This document shows positions 41,272 through 48,455 of a stretch of DNA of 64,000 bases, in pieces. The notes beneath the pieces are model-generated. The model worked only from the letters and a program-made list of their open reading frames with translations. It had not been told where the DNA came from and searched no databases. This DNA comes from Elusimicrobia bacterium GWA2_51_34 (lineage in GTDB: Bacteria; Elusimicrobiota; Elusimicrobia; Elusimicrobiales; UBA9959). The position numbers were made by a program, and so were the translations under genes. Location of the stretch: the NCBI GenBank assembly GCA_001799565.1, contig MGTS01000017.1:1-64000 (forward strand), written 5' to 3'. Position 1 is the stretch's first letter, and every line of letters starts with the position of its first letter.

Positions 41272-44091
41272 CTATTGCGCCGTGTATCTCCGCTTTTCAT
41301 CCGCGAGAGTATCGTAATATTCCGCTAGATTTTCTCCCGACGAAGCCGCCTTATAAATTTTGCCAATCGGGAAAATAAATGTTTTCCAGGGTGTTTGCAT
41401 GGACCAGAGACCGTCGTTGCCTTCCACATTGTACCAGGAAGCTTTAAAGTCCTTTGCCATAATTTCCGCTAAAAGATGTCCGTAACAGCGCAGCAGTTTC
41501 CAGCCGTCGGTGGTGGGCGCAATGCCGGGGTGGAATGTGTTCTTTAAAATTTGTTCCAACTTCATCAGGCCCGTGCGGTCTGTTTCAATATGGCTGGTTT
41601 CACCTAGGGAAGAGGTCATTATCAGAACGCATTTATGTTCGGTTTGGGCTTCGATTATTTTTTCCGCATGGCTCATAATCTTAGAGCGCGCAGCCGCTGC
41701 GCCCTGAGTCCGTGAGCCGGGAGCGGCGTTGATAGTTTCCTCCAGATAGCACAGGTATTGTATCAGCCAGCCTGGGTCGGGCAGGGCGTCGTGCCAAAGC
41801 AGTCGCCACACGCGTTCTATAGGATAGCTTGTAATCTTCGCTGAGGGCCGCTCAAAGATCATAGGCCAGCCCCAAGGGTCAAAGTCCTGGAACTTTATCA
41901 GCCGGCCTTTAAACCGTTCCTGCAGAACATAACAGAGAAAAGCGGAGCAATCTCTGACCGTGTCTAGTTTTTCCTGGGGCTTGTTTTTTGCGGCGCCAAA
42001 GGTAAGGCGGAGCTTACGCTCAATCTGTGTGAGGCCTTCAGAGTTGAAATAAATTTTCTCCCCGAACTCGTTCTCAAGATCCGAAGCGAATGTGAAGACG
42101 CGTGACAGGAAAGAATCCTTCTTTGTTTCTTCCTGTGAGATGGAGGAAGCCATTATCGTATCGGTGAAAGTTTGCAATTGTATGTCCGGCGCGTTGGAAT
42201 GTCCGCCTGAGCCTGAGGCGGACAAGCCCCGACCTTTTGGCGCCGGACCAGAGGCTTCTTCCTGAGCTTTGTATATATTGTGTTCGGCCGGGCCGTCAGA
42301 AGAGCGGGACAAGTTGCCCGCTGGCGCGGTATGGAGGCCGCCTGCCACTACATCTTCGGCAGGCAAGTTGCCCGCCAGTGCTGTGTGGCGGGCGCCTTCC
42401 TTTGCGCTGTCTATCTGCCGGAATGTGTTTTTTGAACTTTTAACCATTTTAGGAGCCGCGGGTTCAAGTGAAACTGTAGTTTCTTCCGGCACGCCGCTCC
42501 CAGTCGCCGGCCGCTCGCGCACTTGCCCGTCTTTGGCCCCGTCACCCGCTTCAAATAGAGGATTTGAAGAGGGTGATGGGGTGGCGGGTGTTGCCGGTTC
42601 CGAAATGGGTGGTGGGGTGACGCTGTCAGTTTTAGGCAGTCGCGGGCCTCTGACACTGGCGTGCCGGTGGCCTCCGGCGTTGTCATCCGGCCTGGCGTTA
42701 TCCGCGACAACAGGCTCAGGTTTTGCCTTCAAAAGTGAGAGAAAAGCATTTTTAAAAAGCCCTATGACCTTGTCTTTTGGAAATTGATTTATCAGCCGCC
42801 CGGCCGAGGCTGGTTCGGTAAAGGCGATCTCAGCGGTTATGGCCGCTGCTTCTTCCAATTTATGCTCTTTAAGAAGGGTCAGGGCAAGGTTCGCCCGTAC
42901 CTGGATGGAGGGCGAAAAGCGCGCGGACTCACGATAGCAGGCTTCGGCGTGAGCCGTCCGGCCGCAGCGCAGAAAAAAATTCCCCGCGTAAAAAAAGATC
43001 CTGGCGCTCATTTTTGAAGGGTTTTCAAGGGCCGCCTCAAAGGCGACTGCCGCCTCATTTAACCCCGTGGGGTTTTCTGTTTCGGAAACAGTGCCCGCTG
43101 CCGCCATTGCCAGACCGAAAAGCGCTTCCTGCCTGTCATTGCCTCCATCCGCCATGGTTCTAAACATGCGTTGAGCTTCAATAAATTTCCCCTCTTCCAG
43201 TTCAAGCCAGGCGGTTTCAAGATTTTTTTTACGGTCTTGTCCGGCATTCGGGGGGATGGACCCAAGCAACTCCCGGGCGTTACGCTGGTTGCCGGTCCGG
43301 CGGTGGATTTCGGCCAGCAGGCATATCGCCCTAGGGCTTTTATCGCCTTTCAGCAAATCGTAGGCCTCCTGGTATAAGTCAAGTTCCGCGAGCGCTGATG
43401 CTTTTATGAAATCAGTCTGCGGTCCCGCGGGAGCAAGCGAAGCCAGGTAATGGGCGCTGTGCGTCCGTGCCTGTGCTAAAGCTATTTCAGCGGCCTTCGC
43501 GGGGTCAGCCGGGGCTGCAACTTTTCCTGTTTCAGCCGCGTATGGCTCCATAGGCAGTAGATATCCCTGCGGCAAAGTTCCGGAAGTGGGGCCTGCAAGT
43601 GTCTCTATTGCTCCTATCAGCAGGGAAAGCTGCTGTCTGTCGAGACGGACCTCCGCCCCGGCGTCCCGCCCTTTTGGTCCTGGACCAGAGTCTTTTTCCG
43701 GAGCTTTGGATGTATTGTGTTCAGCAGGGCCGCCAAAAGAGCGGGACAAGTTGCCCCCCACAAGCTTGGGGGGGGCGTTGCCGGAAGCACAGGTGGAAGA
43801 ATTGAAAGAGAAAAAATCCGCGGTTTGTGAATGGAAGAATAGTTTAAGAAATTCAAGCGGGGCCCTGGCCACGAAAGGCTGTCTGAGCAGGCGGGAGTCG
43901 GTAAAGGCCGGCAGCAGGTGCGAGCCCTTGTCTTCATAAAGCGGTATTGTGAATAACCCGATTCCGCCTGAATCTTTTTCCGACAGTGGGGCCGCCAGCT
44001 CAAAAAAAGAGAGGAAGTTGTCTATAATGCCGCTAAACGAAGACATTCCGGTTCTGAAAATGTTAAAGTCAGGTAATTGTTCATTTGCCAC
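41272..44091 (-). CDS. Large TPR protein with several repeat-derived insertions
   Basis: 939 residues, no signal peptide. Residues ~1-190 form a unique N-terminal domain with an insert at ~115-145 (GNLSRSFGGPAEHNTSKAPE). TPR-like helices run from ~190 to 460 (AELDLYQEAYDLLKGDKSPR). A long low-complexity region at ~465-640 is mostly repeat-encoded, including PPPISEPATP and a second GNLSRSSDGPAEHNIYKAQE. The C-terminal ~300-residue domain (FASDLENEFGEKIYFNSEGL, FDPWGWPMIFERP) resembles nothing I know. The GTG start at 44091 follows TAAAAT by 6 nt and TTGACA by 25 nt more. Confidence 0.75.
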   Translation of the reverse strand: MANEQLPDFNIFRTGMSSFSGIIDNFLSFFELAAPLSEKDSGGIGLFTIPLYEDKGSHLLPAFTDSRLLRQPFVARAPLEFLKLFFHSQTADFFSFNSSTCASGNAPPKLVGGNLSRSFGGPAEHNTSKAPEKDSGPGPKGRDAGAEVRLDRQQLSLLIGAIETLAGPTSGTLPQGYLLPMEPYAAETGKVAAPADPAKAAEIALAQARTHSAHYLASLAPAGPQTDFIKASALAELDLYQEAYDLLKGDKSPRAICLLAEIHRRTGNQRNARELLGSIPPNAGQDRKKNLETAWLELEEGKFIEAQRMFRTMADGGNDRQEALFGLAMAAAGTVSETENPTGLNEAAVAFEAALENPSKMSARIFFYAGNFFLRCGRTAHAEACYRESARFSPSIQVRANLALTLLKEHKLEEAAAITAEIAFTEPASAGRLINQFPKDKVIGLFKNAFLSLLKAKPEPVVADNARPDDNAGGHRHASVRGPRLPKTDSVTPPPISEPATPATPSPSSNPLFEAGDGAKDGQVRERPATGSGVPEETTVSLEPAAPKMVKSSKNTFRQIDSAKEGARHTALAGNLPAEDVVAGGLHTAPAGNLSRSSDGPAEHNIYKAQEEASGPAPKGRGLSASGSGGHSNAPDIQLQTFTDTIMASSISQEETKKDSFLSRVFTFASDLENEFGEKIYFNSEGLTQIERKLRLTFGAAKNKPQEKLDTVRDCSAFLCYVLQERFKGRLIKFQDFDPWGWPMIFERPSAKITSYPIERVWRLLWHDALPDPGWLIQYLCYLEETINAAPGSRTQGAAAARSKIMSHAEKIIEAQTEHKCVLIMTSSLGETSHIETDRTGLMKLEQILKNTFHPGIAPTTDGWKLLRCYGHLLAEIMAKDFKASWYNVEGNDGLWSMQTPWKTFIFPIGKIYKAASSGENLAEYYDTLADEKRRYTAQ
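42201..42410. repeat. Cluster of in-gene palindromic elements
   Basis: GTCCGCCTGAGCCTGAGGCG ending GAC (42201-42223) is followed by an 85-bp type element (about 42230-42310, copy of 43663-43747). Next come GGACAAGTTGCCCGC and GGCAAGTTGCCCGCC with AGTGCTGTGTGGCGGGCG (about 42363-42397); this last part is shared with rdgB at 44235-44270 in reverse complement. Confidence 0.8.
42551..42715. repeat. Degenerate composite element inside the large TPR gene
   Basis: GGTGGTGGGGTGACGCTGTC with AGGCAGTCGCGGGCCTCTGA and GGCCTCCGGCGTTGTCATCC. This repeats the order of modules seen at 37804-37976 and encodes LPKTDSVTPPPISEP, comparable with PPKADSVTPPPASGP there. A related piece is in the LysM gene at 47240-47275. 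Confidence 0.75.
43663..43747. repeat. 85-bp element with 15-bp terminal inverted repeats
   Basis: The ends GTCCCGCCCTTTTGG and CCAAAAGAGCGGGAC match as inverted repeats in 14 of 15 positions. Copies lie at about 42230-42310 in the same gene and, more diverged inside but with the same ends, at 50773-50855 in the THEP1-like gene. It has no coding capacity of its own, so the plan is MITE-like. Confidence 0.8.
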
Positions 44092-44097
44092 AGGTTT

Positions 44098-44128
44098 ATT
44101 TTATACTTTTAACGTTGCTTGTTGTCAA
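44098..44128. promoter_or_regulatory. Overlapping divergent promoters of the large TPR gene and rdgB
   Basis: Minus strand: TTGACA (44123-44128), 19-nt spacer, TAAAAT (44098-44103), 6 nt, GTG start. Plus strand: TATACT (44102-44107) toward rdgB with a TTGTTC -35-like box at 44077-44082. The two -10 boxes overlap by 2 bp, the same geometry as at 14123-14132. Confidence 0.6.
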
Positions 44129-44129
44129 T

Positions 44130-44822
44130 ATGATTCCACAAAAATTAAAAATTGTTATAGCCACCAATAATTTACACAAAGCGGGAGAAATGCTCCGGAT
44201 ATTGGAGGGCGTGCGCCACTACGGAGTTGTCAGACGCCCGCCACACAGCATCGGCGGGCAAATTGTCCGCCAATCTCATAATGGCGGACAATTTGAATTT
44301 AAAACTCTTGCGGATTTTCCGGACGCTCCTGAAGTAAAGGAGGACGGTTTGACGCTTGAGGAGAACGCCATAATTAAAGCCCGCTCCGCGGCCGTGTTTA
44401 CCGGCCTGCCGGCGCTGGCTGACGATACGGGGCTTGAGGTGGACGCGCTTGACGGGGCGCCAGGCGTTTTTTCCGCGCGTTACGCGGGGCCCGCCCGGTC
44501 GTACGTTAAAAATAACATAAAATTGCTGGCTGTCCTTGCGGGTCTGCCTGCCGCAAAAAGAAGCGCCCGCTTCAGGTGCGTTGTGGCGCTGGTTTATCCC
44601 GGCGGAAAATATATTACGGCGCAAGGTCTGCTTGAGGGCTTTATAACTATACGCGCCAGGGGAAAAGGCGGTTTTGGCTATGACCCCGTTTTTGAAGTGA
44701 AGACGCTTGGGAAAACTCTTGCGGAACTTTCTCCAGCGGAAAAAAACTCCATCAGCCACAGGGCGGCGGCTTTGCGCGCCATGTTTAAATTACTCAAGGT
44801 TGAAGGCTGCCCGCCCAAATGA
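44130..44822 (+). CDS. rdgB: Non-canonical purine NTP pyrophosphatase with in-frame element insertion
   Basis: 230 residues. It hydrolyses ITP, XTP and dITP to monophosphates, keeping modified purines out of nucleic acids. The family motifs are IVIATNNLHKAGEM at the N-terminus, EENAIIKARSAA, ALADDTGLEVDALDGAPGVF, GKGGFGYDP and KNSISHRAAAL. About 24 residues (from YGVVRRPPHSIGGQ to SHNGGQ) are inserted between helix 1 and the next strand, encoded by palindromic DNA at 44235-44295. The C-terminal CPPK also comes from a hairpin. The ATG at 44130 matches the family start. Confidence 0.95.
   Translation: MIPQKLKIVIATNNLHKAGEMLRILEGVRHYGVVRRPPHSIGGQIVRQSHNGGQFEFKTLADFPDAPEVKEDGLTLEENAIIKARSAAVFTGLPALADDTGLEVDALDGAPGVFSARYAGPARSYVKNNIKLLAVLAGLPAAKRSARFRCVVALVYPGGKYITAQGLLEGFITIRARGKGGFGYDPVFEVKTLGKTLAELSPAEKNSISHRAAALRAMFKLLKVEGCPPK
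44235..44295. repeat. Palindromic elements inside rdgB
   Basis: CGCCCGCCACACAGCATCGG CGGGC forms one stem (GCCCGCC/GGCGGGC). CAAATTGTCCGCCA (44259-44272) and TGGCGGACAATTTG (44282-44295) form a perfect 14-bp stem with a 9-nt loop. The first part is the reverse complement of a stretch at about 42367-42397 in the large TPR gene. A third hairpin, GCCCGCC...GGCGGGTCC, spans the rdgB stop (44810-44832). Confidence 0.9.
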
Positions 44823-45007
44823 CCGGCGGGTCCGCCAAAGTCGTAGTGGCGGAAAGGCTGAAGATAGGTAACTACTCAGGTTGCCAGGTTCACGGTTCAC
44901 CGGTTCAGCGGTTGTGAAAGCAAAGAGTAAGCGTTTTTTCTTCCAACCCTTGAACCGTTGCACCGTGAACCCTTGGACCACAAACCTGAACAATTGCGAT
45001 GTAATGC
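44823..45007. repeat. Inverted repeat of GGTTCACGGTTC words
   Basis: CAGGTTCACGGTTCACCGG and TTCAGCGGTTGTG on the left face CTTGAACCGTTGCACCGTG and AACCCTTGGACC on the right. No gene lies between rdgB and the sensor kinase. Confidence 0.7.
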
Positions 45008-45013
45008 TATAAT
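45008..45013 (+). promoter_or_regulatory. -10 box 6 nt before the sensor kinase
   Basis: A perfect TATAAT at 45008-45013 lies 6 nt before the GTG at 45020, with no SD. The -35 region is poor. Confidence 0.45.
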
Positions 45014-45019
45014 ATTCCC

Positions 45020-47173
45020 GTGAAGATAAGAATTTTTCATAAATTCGTGGCGGTGATGCTCGCCATTTCCGTTGTCCCGCTTTCGCTGCTTGGCTGGCGG
45101 CTCATAAATATGGGACAACGCGGAGTGCAGACCGCTATTCTTGAACTACACCTCAACATAGCCGAAAAAATAGCCTACGGCTTTCATTCCCGTATTGCCT
45201 CCGCCGACACATCGCTGCGTTTTGTGCTGGACGCCCTTGGTTCCATGGACTGGGAAAACAAGCAGACGCTTCTTGCCTCTTATCTTGAAACCAATCCGGA
45301 TATGCTGGAAGTGTCGGTGCTCTCTCCCGGCGGGCAGGAAGTTCTCAAAGCTATAAGTCCTTCCGTTAAGGCCGGGGGGGTATTGGCCTCATACGCCGCG
45401 GATCCCGGCTTTATGGAGTTGCGCAAAACAGGCAGGCGTGTTATAAATTTCGATCTTGCCGGCGGAATAAAAAAAATGATCCTTTACTACCCGTTCGGGA
45501 AGGCGATGGCGCTCAGGGCGGAGCTTGACTTTTCAGGTTTTACAAATCCTCTTGATTCCCATAAACTGGGCAGCGGCGGGTTCCCGGTAATCCTTGACTC
45601 CGCGGGCAGAGCTATTGATTATCCGCGCGACCTTGACCCTGAGGAGGTGAAAGATGCCGGCCTTTGGCAGATCTCTAGAACCGCGCTTACTTCTCTTGCG
45701 TCCGGCTCGGCCGAATTTGAGGATTCCCGGGGCAGAAAGTTTTTGGGCGCCTACTCGCCGATACCTGAAATAGGCGGAACAGTTATAGTCAGGCAGCCCA
45801 AAGAAGTTGCTTTCAGCTACGCGCTTTTCATGAAGAAAGAAGCGTTTTATCTGGTGATCGTTTTTGTGCTGCTCGCGGTGGCCGCGGCCTGGCTGATGTC
45901 CCGCAATCTTTCAAAGCCGATTACCGAACTGACCGGAGTAGCCGCCAGCGTCGCCGGCGGAGACTTTTCCAGGACCGTAACTGTTTCCACCGCGGATGAA
46001 TTGCGCGACCTGGCGGAAACTTTTAATAACATGGTGCGCCGTCTTAAGACCTATTCCGATATGCAGGTTGACCGCATTATCCGGGAGCAAAAAAATACTG
46101 AAGCCGTGCTTTTTTCCACGGAAGACGGCATAGTTATGGTGGACCACGAGCGCAAGGTTCAACTGGCCAATCGCCGCGCGCGTTCGGTGCTGGGGCTTAG
46201 CGCCGAGGGGCCTCTTGAGGGAAAAGCTCTTTTGGAAATCATAAGCGACGCTAAAATGAAAGCGCTTGTTCTGGAGGTACTGGAGAATAAAAAAGAAGAT
46301 TTTTTCGCTGAATTTGAAGTGGACCTGCAACATTCAAGGCGGTTCTTTAAATGTTTCTCAAGGCCTATTGTCGCCCCCGGCAAAGCGGTGGAAATGGGTA
46401 CGCTGGTCGCCTTCTACGATATTACCCTTGACAGGGAGCTGGCAAGGATCAAAGACGAGTTCCTTCATTCCATTACCCACGATTTGCGCAATCCCATGGG
46501 CGCTATAAAAGGTTTCGTGGAATTCCTTCTGAAGGAAATACCCGGTCCGATAAACGAGTCCCAGAAGAAAATGCTGACTTCCATAGACAGGGCTTCATTC
46601 CGTCTGCTCGGGATGATAAATAATATCCTTGACATCGCCAAAATGGAAGCCGGCAAAATGGAGCTGAAACTGACTTCAGTTAACTTGAACGAAATGGGGC
46701 AAAGAGTTATAGAGCTTATGGAGTCCATGGGCCAGAGGAAAAATATAAAATTTGTTCTTGAGGCTGAAAGGACGGTAACGCTGAAGGCTGACTCAGGCCT
46801 GATGGAAAGGATGTTTACGAACCTTATAGGCAACGCCATAAAATTTGCTCCTGAAAACGGGGTCATTACGCTGGGGCTGGAGGAAGGGGAGGGGCAGGTG
46901 ACGGCTTTTGTTCAGGATACAGGCGATGGCGTTCCCCTTGAATACCTTGACAAAATCTTTGAGAAATTTGAACAGGTTACGGGCCAAAAGGCGGGCGGCA
47001 CCGGCCTTGGGCTTACCATCTGCAAACACATCGCCGCGGCGCACCTGGGGCGCATTTGGGCGGAGTCGGAACCGGGAAAAGGGTCAAAATTTATTTTTAC
47101 TGTGCCCAAAGATCTTGCCGCCGGTGAAAATGGCCGCGTGTTGGTAAAGTCCGATAAGCGGGTGGCGGGGTGA
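45020..47173 (+). CDS. Membrane sensor histidine kinase (sensor-HAMP-PAS-HisKA-HATPase)
   Basis: 717 residues. TM1 is at ~10-28, an extracytoplasmic double-Cache-like sensor at ~30-270, TM2 at ~275-295 and HAMP at ~296-350. A PAS-like domain at ~355-465 begins VLFSTEDGIVMVDHERKVQL. HisKA has the phospho-acceptor HSITHDLRNPMGAIKGF near residue 490. The HATPase lobe carries NLIGNAIKFAPENG, DTGDGVPLEYLDKIFEKFEQ and GTGLGLTIC. No response regulator is adjacent. The next gene overlaps by 4 nt (GTGA), so sensor, LysM-FecR protein and TPR protein are likely one operon. Confidence 0.93.
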   Translation: MKIRIFHKFVAVMLAISVVPLSLLGWRLINMGQRGVQTAILELHLNIAEKIAYGFHSRIASADTSLRFVLDALGSMDWENKQTLLASYLETNPDMLEVSVLSPGGQEVLKAISPSVKAGGVLASYAADPGFMELRKTGRRVINFDLAGGIKKMILYYPFGKAMALRAELDFSGFTNPLDSHKLGSGGFPVILDSAGRAIDYPRDLDPEEVKDAGLWQISRTALTSLASGSAEFEDSRGRKFLGAYSPIPEIGGTVIVRQPKEVAFSYALFMKKEAFYLVIVFVLLAVAAAWLMSRNLSKPITELTGVAASVAGGDFSRTVTVSTADELRDLAETFNNMVRRLKTYSDMQVDRIIREQKNTEAVLFSTEDGIVMVDHERKVQLANRRARSVLGLSAEGPLEGKALLEIISDAKMKALVLEVLENKKEDFFAEFEVDLQHSRRFFKCFSRPIVAPGKAVEMGTLVAFYDITLDRELARIKDEFLHSITHDLRNPMGAIKGFVEFLLKEIPGPINESQKKMLTSIDRASFRLLGMINNILDIAKMEAGKMELKLTSVNLNEMGQRVIELMESMGQRKNIKFVLEAERTVTLKADSGLMERMFTNLIGNAIKFAPENGVITLGLEEGEGQVTAFVQDTGDGVPLEYLDKIFEKFEQVTGQKAGGTGLGLTICKHIAAAHLGRIWAESEPGKGSKFIFTVPKDLAAGENGRVLVKSDKRVAG

Positions 47174-48411
47174 CGGCGGGCATGGGTTGTTTTTTGTTTT
47201 GCCTCATCTTTTTCGTCCGCCCGGCGCTATCGCAGCAGCCGACAGCGCCGGGCCGGATGACAACGCCAGAGGCCGAGGTCCGTGTCCGTCCTGGGCGGAC
47301 AATGTCACAGGAACTGCAGAATATCGTGGTGCGTCCCGGCGACACGCTTTGGAGTATTTCAAATACTTACCTTAAAGATCCAACCAAGTGGAATGAACTG
47401 CTGAAATATAACAAACTGCCGGTTTCAGATCCTTCACTGGCTCTTCCGGGCATGGCGCTCCGTGTGCCAACAATTCTGATAAAGGAACAGTATCGCGCGG
47501 CAGTGCTTATTTATTATGTCAATGAGGTGCTTTACAGGCGCAGTGGTTCCGCCGACTGGAAAGCGGTGGCGGCAAAGATGAACCTTTTTAAAAGCGATAC
47601 CCTGCGTACTACCGTTGACGCGAGGGCCGATGTGAGGTTCTACACCGGCGAGGTGCTGAATCTATATCCCAATTCTATAGCGGTCCTTCGTCCCCCGAAC
47701 AAGCAGGCGGATGTGGAACTGCTGGCCGGGGAAATGCGCGGGCTGCGTTCACGGGTTATAACTGTTTCCGCGCGAATAACGCCCAAAACAAAAGATACCG
47801 AGTTTGGCGCGAAGATCAAAGACGACCTTACCACGCTAGTGCAGGTTTACCAGGGCCGTGCCGAGGTGGAAGCGCAGGGTAAGGTGATTAATGTGCCCGC
47901 GGGGTTCGCCTCCGAGATTAAACTTGATATGCCGCCGTCAGAGCCGGTGCAACTGCCGCCGCTGCCGGAATTTGAAAAGGCGGGGGTTCCCGGCCTTGCC
48001 GGCGCCGGGCAGGGGCCGCAGCTTAAAATGGAAGGCGGTTTTATTTCCCTTAAAACTGTCAAGCCGGTAAAAACAGGCCGGCAAACTGCGCAGGGCGCAG
48101 ACGTCCCGGACCTTACCGCGGGTGCGCCCAAAGCGGCTGACTTAAACGACAAGAATATAAAAATAGACGATCTTGCGAAGATGGTTTCAGTGGTTAACCC
48201 TGTGCAAGGCTACCATGTGCAGATAGCCGCCGACCAGAACTTCTTAAAACTTATAATTGATAAGCGTTACGACGCCTTTGACAGGATAGATTTAAATGAA
48301 CTGCTTGCGCCCGGTGTATACTGGCTGAGAGTTTCCTATATAGACCTATTGGGATTTGAGGGGAAATATAACGCTCCCAGACAGGTAACATTGGGGAAAG
48401 CGTCCCGGTAG
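47170..48411 (+). CDS. Exported LysM-FecR domain protein
   Basis: 413 residues from the GTG at 47170 (an ATG at 47182 is possible). The signal peptide CFLFCLIFFVRPALS is followed by about 25 residues that come from palindromic DNA (TAPGRMTTPEAEVRVRPGR). Next is a LysM wall-binding domain (VVRPGDTLWSISNTYLKDPT, NKLPVSDPSLALPGMALRV) and a FecR-like domain around 145-265 (RTTVDARADVRFYTGEVLNL). Beyond ~340 it has a domain that may bind ligand (VVNPVQGYHVQIAADQNFLK). It is coupled to the sensor kinase and probably acts in the periplasm with it. Confidence 0.85.
   Translation: MTAGMGCFLFCLIFFVRPALSQQPTAPGRMTTPEAEVRVRPGRTMSQELQNIVVRPGDTLWSISNTYLKDPTKWNELLKYNKLPVSDPSLALPGMALRVPTILIKEQYRAAVLIYYVNEVLYRRSGSADWKAVAAKMNLFKSDTLRTTVDARADVRFYTGEVLNLYPNSIAVLRPPNKQADVELLAGEMRGLRSRVITVSARITPKTKDTEFGAKIKDDLTTLVQVYQGRAEVEAQGKVINVPAGFASEIKLDMPPSEPVQLPPLPEFEKAGVPGLAGAGQGPQLKMEGGFISLKTVKPVKTGRQTAQGADVPDLTAGAPKAADLNDKNIKIDDLAKMVSVVNPVQGYHVQIAADQNFLKLIIDKRYDAFDRIDLNELLAPGVYWLRVSYIDLLGFEGKYNAPRQVTLGKASR
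47236..47320. repeat. Palindromic-element remnant in the LysM-FecR gene
   Basis: GACAGCGCCGGGCCGGATGA with CAACGCCAGAGGCC is close to the reverse complement of GGCCTCCGGCGTTGTCATCC with GGCCTGGCGTTAT at about 42669-42701. It lies right after the signal-peptide codons and keeps the frame open. Confidence 0.7.
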
Positions 48412-48455
48412 AGGTTAGAAGTCAGAAGGCAGAAAGCAATCTGACCTCTGAATAT
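48412..48455. repeat. Short inverted word repeat
   Basis: AGGTTAGAAGTCAGAAGGCAG faces TCTGACCTCTGAAT (written here as arms AGGTTAGAAGTCAGA / TCTGACCTCT). The word AGTCAGAAG is shared with 29690-29725 (reverse) and 20430-20445. Confidence 0.6.
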
